Below, one piece after another: positions 1-10,536 of a stretch of DNA of 64,000 nucleotides; the stretch's first letter is position 1; every line of letters begins with the position of its first letter. Source of the stretch: Pseudomonas vlassakiae (GTDB lineage: Bacteria > Pseudomonadota > Gammaproteobacteria > Pseudomonadales > Pseudomonadaceae); NCBI RefSeq assembly GCF_014269035.2, contig NZ_JABWRP020000012.1:1-64000 (forward strand), given 5' to 3'. The position numbers and the translations under genes were made by a program. The notes under the pieces are model-generated. The model had not been told where the DNA came from and did no database searches. It saw only the letters and a program-made list of their open reading frames with translations.

Positions 1-1186
1 GGGTAACCCGCGCAAACGACTTCTTACCCGCCTGGCACACATGGGTCGCGCCGAGGACAAAGATGAAGTCTTTGTCGACCACCGCACCATCGACTTTCAC
101 TGCCCCACCATTGAGCAGGTCACGCGCCTGGGCCGAATTCTTGACCAAGCCCGCACGGTTCAGTACCGCAGCTATCGGCAGGTCCTCGGCAGCAGCCACT
201 TCAATCTCCGGCAGGTCTTCCGGCAACTCGCCCTCTTTCATGCGGTTGCCCGCCGCGCGATGAGCATTGGCCGCCGCTTCCTCGCCATGGAAACGCGCAA
301 CGATCTCTTCGGCCAGCTTGATCTTGATGTCACGCGGGTTCGCGCCATTGGCCACGTCGGCCCGGAATTGATCGATCTCTTCCATCGAGCGGAAGCTCAG
401 CAGCTCGAAGTAACGCCACATCAGTGTGTCCGGGATCGACACCAGCTTGCTGTACATCACACCCGGCGCCTCCTGGATGCCGACATAGTTGCCCAGCGAC
501 TTGGACATCTTCTTCACGCCATCAAGCCCTTCGAGCAATGGCATGGTCACGATGTTCTGTGCTTCCTGCCCATAGGAACGCTGCAGCTCGCGCCCCATCA
601 GCAGGTTGAATTTCTGATCGGTCCCTCCCAGCTCCACATCCGCCTTCAGCGCCACGGAGTCGTAACCCTGCACCAGCGGGTAAAGGAACTCATGAATGGC
701 GATCGGCTGGTTGGTGGTGTAGCGCTTGTCGAAGTCATCACGCTCGAGCATGCGTGCAACGGTGTACTGCGATGCCAGACGGATGAAGTCCGCCGGGGTC
801 AGCTGGTCCATCCAGGTCGAGTTGAACGCGACTTCAGTCTTGGCCGGGTCGAGGATCTTGAAGACCTGCTGCTTGTAGGTCTCGGCGTTCTCCAGCACCT
901 GCTCGCGGGTCAGCGGTGGGCGCGTGGCACTCTTGCCGCTCGGGTCACCGATCATGCCAGTGAAGTCACCGATCAGGAAGATGACCTGATGCCCCAGCTC
1001 CTGGAACTGGCGCAGCTTGTTGATCAGCACCGTGTGCCCCAAGTGCAGGTCAGGCGCAGTCGGGTCGAAGCCTGCCTTGATACGCAGAGGCTGGCCACGC
1101 TTGAGCTTCTCGACCAGTTCCGACTCGACCAATACCTCTTCCGCACCGCGCTTGATAAGCGCCAGCTGCTCTTCAACCGACTTCAT
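1..1186 (-). CDS. tyrS: Tyrosyl-tRNA synthetase (3' end cut by window edge)
   Basis: Charges tRNA-Tyr with tyrosine in the cytoplasm. The minus-strand reading frame opens at an ATG at 1186 with [14 protein letters not shown] and runs off the left edge after about 395 codons, so only the last few residues are missing. Class I signatures are visible: the HIGH-type motif HLGH within [11 protein letters not shown] (about residues 41-51) and KMSKS in the second half. An S4-like RNA-binding segment ([17 protein letters not shown]) lies near the C-terminus. The length and late KMSKS fit the approximately 400-residue bacterial TyrS of pseudomonads. It is divergent from the M23 peptidase gene. Identification is firm; the stop codon is not seen. 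Confidence 0.96.
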   Translation of the reverse strand, partial: MKSVEEQLALIKRGAEEVLVESELVEKLKRGQPLRIKAGFDPTAPDLHLGHTVLINKLRQFQELGHQVIFLIGDFTGMIGDPSGKSATRPPLTREQVLENAETYKQQVFKILDPAKTEVAFNSTWMDQLTPADFIRLASQYTVARMLERDDFDKRYTTNQPIAIHEFLYPLVQGYDSVALKADVELGGTDQKFNLLMGRELQRSYGQEAQNIVTMPLLEGLDGVKKMSKSLGNYVGIQEAPGVMYSKLVSIPDTLMWRYFELLSFRSMEEIDQFRADVANGANPRDIKIKLAEEIVARFHGEEAAANAHRAAGNRMKEGELPEDLPEIEVAAAEDLPIAAVLNRAGLVKNSAQARDLLNGGAVKVDGAVVDKDFIFVLGATHVCQAGKKSFARVT

Positions 1187-1301
1187 AGACAGACCCGCAA
1201 GGCTCAGATTCAAAGGGAGCCAACCATACAAGATCGGCCATCAATTACAAGTTTCGAAATGAAATGTGACCCGACCGACGCGTCACGGCGTCTACGCGCC
1301 C

Positions 1302-1330
1302 TTGCGCGAAAGCGGATTTGGTTATATTTT
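1302..1330 (+). promoter_or_regulatory. Candidate sigma-70 promoter for the M23 peptidase gene
   Basis: TTGCGC at 1302-1307 and TATTTT at 1325-1330 are separated by exactly 17 bases, in the AT-rich part of the tyrS/M23 divergent gap. The likely start codon at 1402 lies about 70 bases downstream. Pattern match only; no transcript data. Confidence 0.4.
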
Positions 1331-1401
1331 ATACAGTTATTTCATCTTCATCATGTCATTCATCTTTTCCATATTCATTTTTCTTCAAAGTCACCTTACC
1401 T

Positions 1402-2820
1402 ATGACCAACGAAACGCCTAAAGCGCCCCCGCTTTATCCGAAAAGCCATCTGTTGGCCGCCAGCGGTATTGCCGCCCTGCTCAGCCTGGCACTGCTGGTA
1501 TTTCCCTCCAGCGAGGTCGAAGCCAAAAAGACCACCCTCAGCCTGGAGCTGGAAAGCCCGGCCGAGCAGTTGAAGGACGAATCCAGCACCACGCCGCTGG
1601 TCCAGGCTCAAGGCGATCAGGGCTCCCCCTTCGCACAGATCGACGGTGCCGAGACCAGCACCGAGCAGGCAGCACAAGAAGCGCCGGCCACCGAGAAAAC
1701 GCCTGAGGCCAAGGAGCCAGGTCACCGCGAAGTGACCGTATCCCGTGGCGACACCCTGTCCACCCTGTTCGCCAAGGTAGGTCTACCGGCCAATGCCGTG
1801 CACGACCTGCTGGCCAGCAACAAGCAAGCCAAGCAGTTCAGTCAGCTCAAGCATGGCCAGGTGCTGCAGTTCGAACTCGACAAGGATGGCCAACTGGCCA
1901 GCCTGCACAGTAAGGTCAGCAACCTCGAAACCATCCGCTTGACCAGGACCGCCAAGGGCTACACCTTCGATCGCGAGATCAGCAAGCCGGTGGTCCGCAC
2001 CGCTTACGCCCATGGCGTGATCAAAAGCTCGCTGTCGGCATCTGCCCAGCGCGCAGGACTTTCCCACAGCATGACCATGGACATGGCCAAGGTCTTGGGC
2101 TACGACATCGACTTCGCCCAGGATATCCGCCCGGGCGACGAGTTCGACGTGGTCTACGAGCAAAAGGTCATGGACGGTAAGGTGGTCGGCACCGGCAACA
2201 TCCTGTCCGCACGCTTCACCAACCGCGGCAAGACCTACACCGCCGTGCGCTACACCAACAAGCAGGGCAACACCAGCTACTACACCGCTGACGGCAACAG
2301 CCTGCGCAAGGCTTTCATCCGCACCCCGGTCGACTTCGCCCGCATCAGCTCGCGCTTTTCCGCCGGCCGCAAGCACCCGATCCTGAACAAGATTCGCGCG
2401 CACAAGGGCGTGGACTATGCCGCCCCGCGTGGCACGCCGATCAAGGCAGCCGGTGATGGCCGCATCGAACTGGCTGGCCGCCGCGGCGGTTACGGCAACA
2501 CCGTGATCATTGCCCACGGCAACAGCTACAAAACCCTTTACGGTCACATGCAGGGCTTCGCCAAGGGCATCAAGACCGGCAGCAACGTGAAACAGGGGCA
2601 GATCATTGGTTACATCGGTACTACTGGCCTGTCGACCGGCCCGCACCTGCACTACGAGTTCCAGGTAAACGGCGTGCACGTCGACCCGCTGAGCCAGAAG
2701 GTGCCGATGGCTGATCCGATCGCCAAGAACGAACGCCAGCGCTTCATGCAACAGAGCCAACCATTGATTGCCCGCATGGACCAGGAAAAGGCCACCATGC
2801 TCGCGGCCAACAAGCGCTGA
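1402..2820 (+). CDS. M23-family peptidoglycan DD-metalloendopeptidase
   Basis: A probable zinc endopeptidase that cuts peptidoglycan cross-links in the periplasm, of the MepM type. Translation from ATG 1402 gives 472 residues; the frame is open further upstream, but that start would fall in the promoter. A single membrane or signal-anchor segment lies at about residues 16-36, followed by a low-complexity Ala/Glu-rich linker. An OapA/LysM-like region (about 108-170) comes next, with an M23 domain from about residue 315. The zinc ligands are visible: H334 and D338 in HKGVD, and H415/H417 in HLHYEF. It ends 3 bases before anmK, so peptidoglycan cutting and anhydro-MurNAc recycling look co-transcribed. 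Confidence 0.9.
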   Translation: MTNETPKAPPLYPKSHLLAASGIAALLSLALLVFPSSEVEAKKTTLSLELESPAEQLKDESSTTPLVQAQGDQGSPFAQIDGAETSTEQAAQEAPATEKTPEAKEPGHREVTVSRGDTLSTLFAKVGLPANAVHDLLASNKQAKQFSQLKHGQVLQFELDKDGQLASLHSKVSNLETIRLTRTAKGYTFDREISKPVVRTAYAHGVIKSSLSASAQRAGLSHSMTMDMAKVLGYDIDFAQDIRPGDEFDVVYEQKVMDGKVVGTGNILSARFTNRGKTYTAVRYTNKQGNTSYYTADGNSLRKAFIRTPVDFARISSRFSAGRKHPILNKIRAHKGVDYAAPRGTPIKAAGDGRIELAGRRGGYGNTVIIAHGNSYKTLYGHMQGFAKGIKTGSNVKQGQIIGYIGTTGLSTGPHLHYEFQVNGVHVDPLSQKVPMADPIAKNERQRFMQQSQPLIARMDQEKATMLAANKR

Positions 2821-3915
<1,095 letters not shown>

Positions 3916-3931
3916 CCCCAAGCCAGAAAGC

Positions 3932-3959
3932 AAAACGCCGCGCAATAGCGCGGCGTTTT
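3932..3959. terminator. Bidirectional intrinsic terminator between anmK and erpA
   Basis: An A4 run, a GC-rich stem (cgccgcg / cgcggcg around a short caatag-type loop) and a T4 run make a symmetrical terminator. It lies between the converging anmK (+) and erpA (-) genes and can serve both. Confidence 0.85.
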
Positions 3960-3973
3960 CGTACAGCCTGGGC

Positions 3974-4324
3974 TCAGATCGAGAACGAAGAACCGCAACC
4001 GCAGGTGGTCGCCGCATTCGGGTTCTTGATCACGAAGCGCGAACCTTCCAGGCCTTCCTGATAGTCCACTTCGGCACCGGCGAGATACTGGAAGCTCATG
4101 GGGTCGACCACCAGCGAAACGCCTTCACGCTCGACAATGGTGTCGTCTTCAGCCACGTCCTCATCGAAGGTGAACCCGTACTGGAAGCCCGAGCAGCCGC
4201 CACCGGTGACGAACACGCGCAGCTTGAGGCGGTCATTGCCTTCTTCGGAAACCAGGTTCTTCACCTTTTGCGCGGCGCCGTGGGTGAATTCCAAAGCCGT
4301 AGGGGTGAAGGTTTCGACGCTCAT
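3974..4324 (-). CDS. erpA: A-type iron-sulfur carrier / insertion protein ErpA
   Basis: Delivers Fe-S clusters to apoproteins, including those of isoprenoid synthesis. It has 116 residues from ATG 4324, preceded by a GGGAGA ribosome-binding site. The frame stays open for 16 more codons upstream, but that start would extend past the conserved N-terminus [14 protein letters not shown]. The three cluster-binding cysteines of the HesB/IscA family are present: C44 in GGGCSGF, and C108 and C110 in the terminal CGCGSSF. Stand-alone gene, convergent with anmK. Confidence 0.95.
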   Translation of the reverse strand: MSVETFTPTALEFTHGAAQKVKNLVSEEGNDRLKLRVFVTGGGCSGFQYGFTFDEDVAEDDTIVEREGVSLVVDPMSFQYLAGAEVDYQEGLEGSRFVIKNPNAATTCGCGSSFSI

Positions 4325-4427
4325 GTTGATTCTCCCGGCGCGGTAGCCGCCATAAAACTCGATGACGCGCATTATCCGCTTCTCCGAGAAAATTGGTCAA
4401 GAATTGTGCGGCTTTAGTCGCGACAAA

Positions 4428-4453
4428 CAAAAAGGCCCGCACTGGGCGGGCCT
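4428..4453 (-). terminator. Intrinsic terminator of argC
   Basis: On the minus strand an aggcccgc / gcgggcct stem with loop cagt is followed by a T5 tract and further T-rich sequence. It sits 18 bases past the argC stop and before the erpA start. Confidence 0.8.
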
Positions 4454-4470
4454 GTTCCATCAGCGAGCGC

Positions 4471-5505
4471 TTACGGCAGCAGGCCGGCATGAGAAAGGCC
4501 CATGCGCTCGTCCAGGCCGAACAGGATGTTGAGGTTCTGCACCGCCTGGCCCGAAGCCCCTTTGACCAGGTTGTCGATTACCGACAGCACCACCACCAGA
4601 TCCCCCCCCTGCGGGCGATGAACGGCGATACGGCAGACGTTGGCTCCGCGCACGCTGCGGGTTTCCGGGTGGCTGCCAGCCGGCATCACGTCGACGAACG
4701 GCTCGTCGGCGTAGCGCTTTTCAAACAGCGCCTGCAGGTCTATCGACTTGTCGGCGACGGTCGCATACAGGGTGGCGTGAATGCCACGGATCATCGGAGT
4801 CAGGTGCGGCACGAAGGTCAGTCCGATATCCCTGCCAGCGGCCAGGCGCAGACCCTGGCTGATTTCAGGCAGGTGACGATGGCCCTTGACCGCGTAGGCC
4901 TTCATGCTTTCGCCTGCCTCGCAGAACAGCGAACCCACCGCTGCACCACGGCCAGCGCCGCTGACGCCCGACTTGCAGTCGGCAATGAGGCGCGAGGGGT
5001 CGGCCAGGCCAGCCTCGAGCAGAGGCAGGAAGCCCAGCTGGGTAGCGGTCGGGTAGCAACCCGGCACGGCAATCAGGCGTGCCTGGCGGATCTTTTCACG
5101 GTTGACCTCAGGCAAACCGTAGACGGCGTCCTTGAGCAGCTCTGGCGCGCCATGTGGCTGGCCATACCATTTGCCCCACTCGGCTGCATCCTGCAGGCGG
5201 AAGTCGGCGGACAGGTCGATCACCTTGGTGCCGGCCGCCAACAGCTCGCCAGCCAGGGCATGGGCGACCCCGTGCGGCGTGGCGAAGAACACCACGTCGC
5301 AGGCGGCCAGGGTTTTGCTGTCCGGCACGCTGAAAGCCAGGCCGTCATAGTGGCCGCGCAGGTTCGGATACATGTCGGCGACCGCCACGCCCGCTTCGGA
5401 GCGCGAAGTGATGACCGCCACTTCGGCCTGAGGATGCTGTGCCAGCAGACGCAACAGTTCGACGCCGGTGTAACCCGTGCCGCCGACGATACCGACCTTG
5501 ATCAT
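4471..5505 (-). CDS. argC: N-acetyl-gamma-glutamyl-phosphate reductase
   Basis: NADPH-dependent third step of arginine biosynthesis: reduces N-acetyl-glutamyl-5-phosphate to the semialdehyde. It has 344 residues. The N-terminal [17 protein letters not shown] Rossmann motif binds NADP. The catalytic cysteine is C150 in AVPGCYPT, and HxTPMIRG follows in the C-terminal domain. ATG 5505 is preceded by AAGGGG. Monocistronic, with its own terminator at 4428-4453. Confidence 0.97.
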   Translation of the reverse strand: MIKVGIVGGTGYTGVELLRLLAQHPQAEVAVITSRSEAGVAVADMYPNLRGHYDGLAFSVPDSKTLAACDVVFFATPHGVAHALAGELLAAGTKVIDLSADFRLQDAAEWGKWYGQPHGAPELLKDAVYGLPEVNREKIRQARLIAVPGCYPTATQLGFLPLLEAGLADPSRLIADCKSGVSGAGRGAAVGSLFCEAGESMKAYAVKGHRHLPEISQGLRLAAGRDIGLTFVPHLTPMIRGIHATLYATVADKSIDLQALFEKRYADEPFVDVMPAGSHPETRSVRGANVCRIAVHRPQGGDLVVVLSVIDNLVKGASGQAVQNLNILFGLDERMGLSHAGLLP

Positions 5506-5647
5506 AACGCTTGCCCCTTATCAACGAGCCGTCTGGAAAGCGCACGATGATAGGGGGGCAAAGCGGCTGTAACAACTCTTGGGGTGCCCCTTCGAGCGCT
5601 TGAGCTCTACTATCTGACGACCGTGATTACCTGAAGGAACTCCCTCC

Positions 5648-6073
5648 ATGCTTTACCTATGGATCAAAGCGCTGCATATCGTCAGCGTGGTCTGCTGGTT
5701 CGCCGGCCTGTTCTACCTGCCCAGGCTGTTCGTTTACCACGCCCAGAGCCAGGACAGCATCAGCCAGGAACGCTTCGTTACCATGGAGCGCAAGCTGTAC
5801 CGCGGCATCATGAACCCGGCAATGATCGCCACTTACGTGTTTGGCGCCTGGATGCTCTACCTGACACCCGGATGGCTGAGCCAGGGCTGGCTGCATGCCA
5901 AGCTCACCCTGGTGATTCTGCTGACCGGCTACCATCACATCTGTGGCGCTCAGCGCAAACGCTTCGCCGCTGGCAACAATACCCGCAGCCACGTCTACTA
6001 CCGCTGGTTCAACGAGGTGCCCGTACTGTTCCTGCTGGGCATCGTGATGCTCGTGGTGGTCAAACCGTTCTGA
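5648..6073 (+). CDS. hemJ: Protoporphyrinogen IX oxidase HemJ (membrane)
   Basis: Inner-membrane haem-biosynthesis enzyme oxidising protoporphyrinogen IX; this family replaces HemG/HemY in many proteobacteria. It has 141 residues and about four hydrophobic helices. The conserved N-terminal histidine lies in KALHIVSVVCWFAGLFYLPR, and the basic RKLYRGIM segment follows the first loop. AAGGAA precedes the ATG. The nitronate monooxygenase-like gene starts 22 bases downstream and is probably co-transcribed, with no known functional link. It was formerly classed as UPF0093, or loosely as CopD-like. Confidence 0.9.
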   Translation: MLYLWIKALHIVSVVCWFAGLFYLPRLFVYHAQSQDSISQERFVTMERKLYRGIMNPAMIATYVFGAWMLYLTPGWLSQGWLHAKLTLVILLTGYHHICGAQRKRFAAGNNTRSHVYYRWFNEVPVLFLLGIVMLVVVKPF

Positions 6074-6095
6074 CATAACAGATGGAGCCTGATCC

Positions 6096-7052
6096 ATGTC
6101 CCTGCCCGCTTCGCTTGAACAACGCCTGCGCTTGCCTGTGGTGGCAGCGCCGATGTTCCTGATTTCCAACCCCGAGCTGGTACTGGCCTGCTGTGGCAGT
6201 GGCGTGGTCGGCAGTTTCCCGGCGTTGAACCAACGTGACAGCACCGGTTTCAAGGCCTGGCTGGAAGAAATCGAGGCGGGGCTGGCACAGTTGCAGGCGC
6301 CAGCACCCTATGCGGTGAACCTGATCGTCCACCCGACCAACCCGAGGTTACAGGCTGACCTCGCACTGTGCGTCGAGCACCGCGTACCCATTGTCATCAC
6401 CAGCCTCGGCGCCGTGAAGGAGGTGGTGGATGCAGTGCACGGCTACGGCGGCCTGGTGTTCCACGACGTCACCACCCGCCGTCACGCCGAGAAAGCCGCC
6501 GACGCCGGCGTCGACGGCCTGATCGCCGTGGCAGCCGGCGCCGGTGGCCATGCAGGTACCTGGAGCCCGTTCGCGCTGGCGGCCGAGATCCGCCAGTTCT
6601 TCGACAAGACCCTGCTGCTGGCCGGCTGCATCAACCACGGCCACGAGATTCTCGCTGCACAATTGCTCGGTGCCGACCTGGCCTACATGGGCACGCGCTT
6701 CATTGCCACCCACGAAAGCCATGCCCAGGCAGCCTACAAGCAGATGCTCCTTGAGGCCCAAGCCGCAGACATCATCCACACGCCTGCCGTCTCCGGCATT
6801 CCGGCCAGCTTCCTGCGCCCCAGCCTTGAACAGGCCGGGTATGACATGGCGGCACTGAAATCCGGGCACGAACAAGGCAAGCTCAAGCCGATCGACGATG
6901 AAGCCAAGGCCTGGAAGACCGTCTGGTCGGCCGGCCAAGGCGTCGGCGAGATCCATGACTTGCCTGCAGCCGCCACACTGATCGAGCGCCTGCACGGCGA
7001 GTACCGCGCCGCCTTGGCGCGTTCCCAGGCGTTGCGCGACAAGGCCTTGTAG
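6096..7052 (+). CDS. Nitronate monooxygenase family flavoprotein
   Basis: A TIM-barrel FMN protein of the 2-nitropropane dioxygenase / nitronate monooxygenase family, 318 residues. Visible family features are the N-terminal LPVVAAPMFLISNPELV, the DVTTRRHAEKAADAGVDGLI strand-helix, the glycine-rich GAGGHAG phosphate-binding loop (about residue 150) and GADLAYMGTRFIATHE near the second FMN-phosphate site. Family members oxidise propionate-3-nitronate and alkyl nitronates, so a detoxification role is the best guess. GGAG precedes the ATG. The family is broad and the true substrate cannot be read from the sequence. Confidence 0.85.
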   Translation: MSLPASLEQRLRLPVVAAPMFLISNPELVLACCGSGVVGSFPALNQRDSTGFKAWLEEIEAGLAQLQAPAPYAVNLIVHPTNPRLQADLALCVEHRVPIVITSLGAVKEVVDAVHGYGGLVFHDVTTRRHAEKAADAGVDGLIAVAAGAGGHAGTWSPFALAAEIRQFFDKTLLLAGCINHGHEILAAQLLGADLAYMGTRFIATHESHAQAAYKQMLLEAQAADIIHTPAVSGIPASFLRPSLEQAGYDMAALKSGHEQGKLKPIDDEAKAWKTVWSAGQGVGEIHDLPAAATLIERLHGEYRAALARSQALRDKAL

Positions 7053-7119
7053 CAAAAGGCAACAACTCGCCCGGCCAGGCTGTACACTAGGCGCCCTCTT
7101 CAGCCTCCAGGAGCCTTGC

Positions 7120-7902
7120 ATGACCCGTTACGCCATGATTACCGGAGCTTCCAGCGGCCTGGGCCTGGCCCTGGCGGAAGCACTGGCACGGCGCGGGCGC
7201 AACCTGATCCTGGTGGCACGCCATCGAGAAACGTTGGAGCCGATAGCGCTCGAGCTAGCCCAGCGCTTCGGCGTCGAAGTGCTGCTGCGCGCCTGTGACC
7301 TCAGCCAACCCCTGCGGCTGTCCGGTTTCGTGCTGGAACTGGAAGAAGGCGAGCGACGCATCGACCTGCTCGCCAACTGCGCCGGCCAGCGGACCTATGG
7401 CCCGTTTCTGGCCCACGAGTGGGCCGACGAGCAGGACTTGCTTGAGGTCAACATCCTTGCCCTGAGCCGACTGTGCCACGCCATTGGCAACCTGATGGCG
7501 GTGCAAGGTGGCGGGCAGATCCTCAACGTCGCCGGCCTGGCCGCTGCAGCACCGGGGCCGGGCATGGCCACCTATGCCGCCAGCAAAGCCTATGTGATGC
7601 ACTTCAGCGAAGCGCTGCGAGAAGAGCTCAAGCCTGCTGGCATCAAGGTCTCGGTGCTTTGCCCCGGCCCGGTACGCTCATCGCGCCGTCGCATCCCGCG
7701 GCTTGAAGGCAACAGCCGTTGCCTGAGCCCCGAAGAAGTGGCGTTGTACACGGTGCGCGCATTGGCGAAAAATCGCGCAGTGATCATGCCGGTACGGCGT
7801 AATCGCTGGCTGGCCTTCGCTCCGCGCCTGCTGCCGCGCTGGTTGACACGCAAGCTGGCCGGCTTCATCCATCGCCGTTACTGCCCGGTTGGCATGGAAT
7901 AG
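7120..7902 (+). CDS. Short-chain dehydrogenase/reductase with altered active site
   Basis: 260 residues, classical SDR fold. The cofactor loop TGASSGLGLALAEALARRG is at the N-terminus, the inner ANCAG motif at about residues 85-89 and the catalytic YAASK at about 153-157. The Arg after the second strand (VARHRE) suggests NADP preference. The residue that should be the catalytic serine, 13 before the tyrosine, is a glycine (LNVAGLAA), and no other Ser is close by; see findings. A basic C-terminal tail (RRNRWLAFAPRLLPRW) may associate with membrane. AGGAG precedes the ATG. Substrate unknown. Confidence 0.85.
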   Translation: MTRYAMITGASSGLGLALAEALARRGRNLILVARHRETLEPIALELAQRFGVEVLLRACDLSQPLRLSGFVLELEEGERRIDLLANCAGQRTYGPFLAHEWADEQDLLEVNILALSRLCHAIGNLMAVQGGGQILNVAGLAAAAPGPGMATYAASKAYVMHFSEALREELKPAGIKVSVLCPGPVRSSRRRIPRLEGNSRCLSPEEVALYTVRALAKNRAVIMPVRRNRWLAFAPRLLPRWLTRKLAGFIHRRYCPVGME

Positions 7903-7964
7903 CCACTGGGCGAGTGACGCCCGGCTGAGTACACTCGGCCGACACTCACCATGGAGCAAGTGCT

Positions 7965-8303
7965 GTGGAAGATCTATTCATCAAGATCATCAACCGGGAG
8001 ATCCCGGCGAAGATCATTTACGAGGACGACCAGGTTCTGGCGTTCCATGACATCGCGCCGCAGGCGCCGGTGCATTTTCTGGTCATCCCGAAGAAGCACA
8101 TCCGCACCCTAAATGACCTGACCGAAGAGGACAAGGGCCTGGCCGGCCACATCCTGTTTACCGCCCAGCGCCTGGCCAAGGAACTGGGCTGCGAGGATGG
8201 CTTCCGCGTGGTCATGAACTGCAACGAGCAAGGCGGCCAGACCGTCTATCACATCCACATGCACGTGCTTGGCCAGCGCCAGATGCACTGGCCACCGGGC
8301 TGA
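7965..8303 (+). CDS. HIT-domain (HinT-type) nucleotide hydrolase
   Basis: A purine nucleoside phosphoramidase-type hydrolase of the histidine triad superfamily, 112 residues. The triad HIHMHV is near the C-terminus, preceded by GGQTVYH, and the N-terminal IIYEDDQVLAFHDI is typical of HinT. The start is GTG at 7965 with GGAG about nine bases upstream; a nearby ATG at 7951 is out of frame. Cytoplasmic housekeeping protein whose physiological substrate is uncertain. Confidence 0.92.
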   Translation: MEDLFIKIINREIPAKIIYEDDQVLAFHDIAPQAPVHFLVIPKKHIRTLNDLTEEDKGLAGHILFTAQRLAKELGCEDGFRVVMNCNEQGGQTVYHIHMHVLGQRQMHWPPG

Positions 8304-8369
8304 CCCAAGGCAAGCTCCTCCTGAGCGATTGAGGTAAACTGTCGGGCATCACTTCAGCGGAGGTGCCCG

Positions 8370-9017
8370 ATGGCTACCGAACGTCACTACTCGCCGCTCG
8401 ACCGCTTGTTGCTGCAGGCCGATACCGCCATGCGCACCTTGCTACCCTTCAGCGGCCAACCCTCCCGTCCCTCGCCGGCGATCATCCAGCCTGATGCGGA
8501 ACTGGATGACAACCAGACCCGCCACATTGCCGGGCTGATGCGCATCAACCATACCGGCGAAGTCTGCGCCCAGGCGTTGTATCAGGGCCAAGCCCTGACC
8601 GCCAAGCTGCCGCAAGTGCGCAAGGCCATGGAACAGGCTGCAGAAGAGGAAGTCGACCACCTGGCCTGGTGCGAACAACGTATCCGCCAGCTGGGCAGCC
8701 ACCCGAGCGTGCTCAACCCACTGTTCTACGGCATGTCATTCGGCATTGGCGCTCTCGCCGGCCTGGTCAGCGACAAAGTCAGCCTGGGTTTCGTCGCCGC
8801 TACCGAACATCAGGTCTGCAAGCACCTGGACGAACACCTGGAACAGCTGCCGCAGGAAGACGAGAAATCCCGCGCCATTCTCGAACAGATGCGCGTGGAT
8901 GAAGAACAGCACGCCGAGTCTGCGCTTGAAGCTGGCGGCTACCGCTTCCCGATGCCGGTGCGTTTCGGCATGAGCCTGCTGGCCAAGGTCATGACCAAAA
9001 GTACCTACCGCATCTGA
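8370..9017 (+). CDS. coq7: Coq7-type demethoxyubiquinone monooxygenase
   Basis: Di-iron enzyme for the C6 hydroxylation of the ubiquinone ring (2-polyprenyl-3-methyl-6-methoxy-1,4-benzoquinone), taking the place of the flavoprotein UbiF of E. coli. It has 215 residues. Iron ligands are seen as E in NHTGEVCAQ, the EEEVDHLAW pair, E in [10 protein letters not shown] and the [12 protein letters not shown] pair near the end. A hydrophobic stretch around [10 protein letters not shown] fits interfacial membrane binding. GGAGG precedes the ATG. The DUF2157 gene follows after 13 bases. Confidence 0.95.
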   Translation: MATERHYSPLDRLLLQADTAMRTLLPFSGQPSRPSPAIIQPDAELDDNQTRHIAGLMRINHTGEVCAQALYQGQALTAKLPQVRKAMEQAAEEEVDHLAWCEQRIRQLGSHPSVLNPLFYGMSFGIGALAGLVSDKVSLGFVAATEHQVCKHLDEHLEQLPQEDEKSRAILEQMRVDEEQHAESALEAGGYRFPMPVRFGMSLLAKVMTKSTYRI

Positions 9018-9030
9018 CAAGGACACACGC

Positions 9031-10071
9031 ATGAGGGACCGTATCGACGCCAAGGACCTGGCGCGCGCCGTGCAAGCCGGCATTCTGCAGCCTGGCCAGG
9101 ACCAGGCCTTGCTGGGTTTCCTGCGCCAGCAAACGCCAGCCCAGGGCAGTTTCCAGCTTGCCCATGTCGCCTTTTACTTCGGCGCCCTGCTGATCATGGG
9201 GGCAATGGGTTGGCTGCTCACCGAAGCCTGGATGACCATGGGTGACGGGGCCTTGCTGGCCATCGCCACGCTTTATGTCGTTCTCTTCACCTCGTTCGCC
9301 CTCAACCTGAAGGGGCGCAAGCAACCGGTTGCCGCCGGGGTACTGGCCGCCGTCGCGGTCAGCATCGTGCCGTTGGTCGTGTTCGCCATCGAGCGCCTGA
9401 CGGGTTGGTGGCCACTGGATGATGCGCAAGCGGACTATCACCAGTACTACACCTACGTGCAGGGCGGCTGGCTGCTGATGGAGGCCGCCACCGTGGTTGC
9501 CGGGCTGCTCATGCTGCGCCTGGTTCCCTACCCCTTCGTGGTGATGCCGATCGCCGTTGCCCTGTGGTTCATGTCGATGGACCTGAGCGAATGGGTGTAC
9601 GGCTCGCCCTTCTCCTGGGAACAGCGGCGCACGGTGTCACTGTGGTTCGGGCTCGGCTTGCTCCTGGTATTCCTGATCGTCGACGGGCGTACCCGCGAGG
9701 ACTATGCCCACTGGGGCTATCTGGCTGGCCTGGCGGCATTCTGGGGCGGGCTGACGATGATGGAAAGCGACAGTGAACTGGGCAAGGCGCTGTACTGCCT
9801 GATCAACTTGGCCTTGATGGGGGCTGCGGTGTTGTTGCGCCGGCCGGTGTTCATGGTGTTCGGCGCGCTGGGGGTAGCAGCTTATCTGGGTTATCTGTCT
9901 TACGACGTGTTTGCCGAATCGCTGCTGTTCCCGCTGGTGCTGACCTTCATCGGGCTGGGGGTGATCGGCCTGGGGTTGGGGTATCAAAAGCGGCGGGAAC
10001 AGTTGAGCCGGGCGGTCAGAAGCAGTTTGCCGGCATGGTTGCTGAGCGCCTTCCCGGCCCTGCGTGACTGA
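9031..10071 (+). CDS. DUF2157-type polytopic membrane protein
   Basis: 346 residues. A soluble N-terminus of about 45 residues (MRDRIDAKDLARAVQAGIL...) resembles the DUF2157 head, followed by eight or nine hydrophobic segments separated by short loops and a basic C-terminal tail. No catalytic motif is recognisable and no function is known for the family. The start is 13 bases after coq7 with AAGGA upstream, so it is probably translated from the coq7 transcript. A link to quinone metabolism would be guesswork. Confidence 0.75.
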   Translation: MRDRIDAKDLARAVQAGILQPGQDQALLGFLRQQTPAQGSFQLAHVAFYFGALLIMGAMGWLLTEAWMTMGDGALLAIATLYVVLFTSFALNLKGRKQPVAAGVLAAVAVSIVPLVVFAIERLTGWWPLDDAQADYHQYYTYVQGGWLLMEAATVVAGLLMLRLVPYPFVVMPIAVALWFMSMDLSEWVYGSPFSWEQRRTVSLWFGLGLLLVFLIVDGRTREDYAHWGYLAGLAAFWGGLTMMESDSELGKALYCLINLALMGAAVLLRRPVFMVFGALGVAAYLGYLSYDVFAESLLFPLVLTFIGLGVIGLGLGYQKRREQLSRAVRSSLPAWLLSAFPALRD

Positions 10072-10083
10072 CTGGGGCTCGCC

Positions 10084-10102
10084 GGGGCCGCTGTTCGGCC
10101 CC
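10084..10102. terminator. GC-rich hairpin between converging genes
   Basis: A perfect ggggccg / cggcccc stem with a 5-base loop lies between the ends of the DUF2157 gene (+) and the OsmC gene (-). There is no clear T tract on either side, so termination is only likely from position and stem strength. Confidence 0.5.
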
Positions 10103-10113
10103 GATCGTCGGAC

Positions 10114-10536
10114 TCAGCCCAGCTCTACGATTTCATAGCCATGGGTGATTTCAACACCGGCACGTTCGAGCATGATCGACGCCGAGCAGTACTTCTCAGC
10201 CGACAGCTCCACCGCACGCTTGACCTGAGCCTCTTTCAGCCCTCGCCCTTTGACCACGAAGTTCATGTGGATCTTGGTGAACACCTTCGGGTCTTCACTG
10301 GCACGCTCGGCGTCCAGGAACGCTTCGCAGCTTTCCACCGCCTGGCGCGACTTCTTCAGGATGCTCACCACGTCGAAGCTGCTGCAGCCTCCAAGGCCGA
10401 GCAGGAGCATTTCCATCGGGCGCACGCCCAGGTTGCGGCCACCCGCCTCGGGCGGGCCGTCCATCACCACCACGTGGCCGCTCCCCGATTCACCGAGGAA
10501 CATCGCTTCACCGGCCCACTGGATGCGTGCCTTCAT
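10114..10536 (-). CDS. OsmC-family protein
   Basis: 140 residues from ATG 10536, with AGGAG upstream; an ATG 24 bases earlier is in frame but lacks the family-like start MKARIQW. OsmC/Ohr fold proteins are thiol peroxidases. The first redox cysteine is in GLGGCSSFDVVSIL and the second in SAEKYCSASIMLERAG, the spacing of the YhfA-like OsmC branch. Cytoplasmic. Divergent from crp across a 189-base gap. Substrate (organic hydroperoxide or other) not determinable. Confidence 0.88.
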   Translation of the reverse strand: MKARIQWAGEAMFLGESGSGHVVVMDGPPEAGGRNLGVRPMEMLLLGLGGCSSFDVVSILKKSRQAVESCEAFLDAERASEDPKVFTKIHMNFVVKGRGLKEAQVKRAVELSAEKYCSASIMLERAGVEITHGYEIVELG

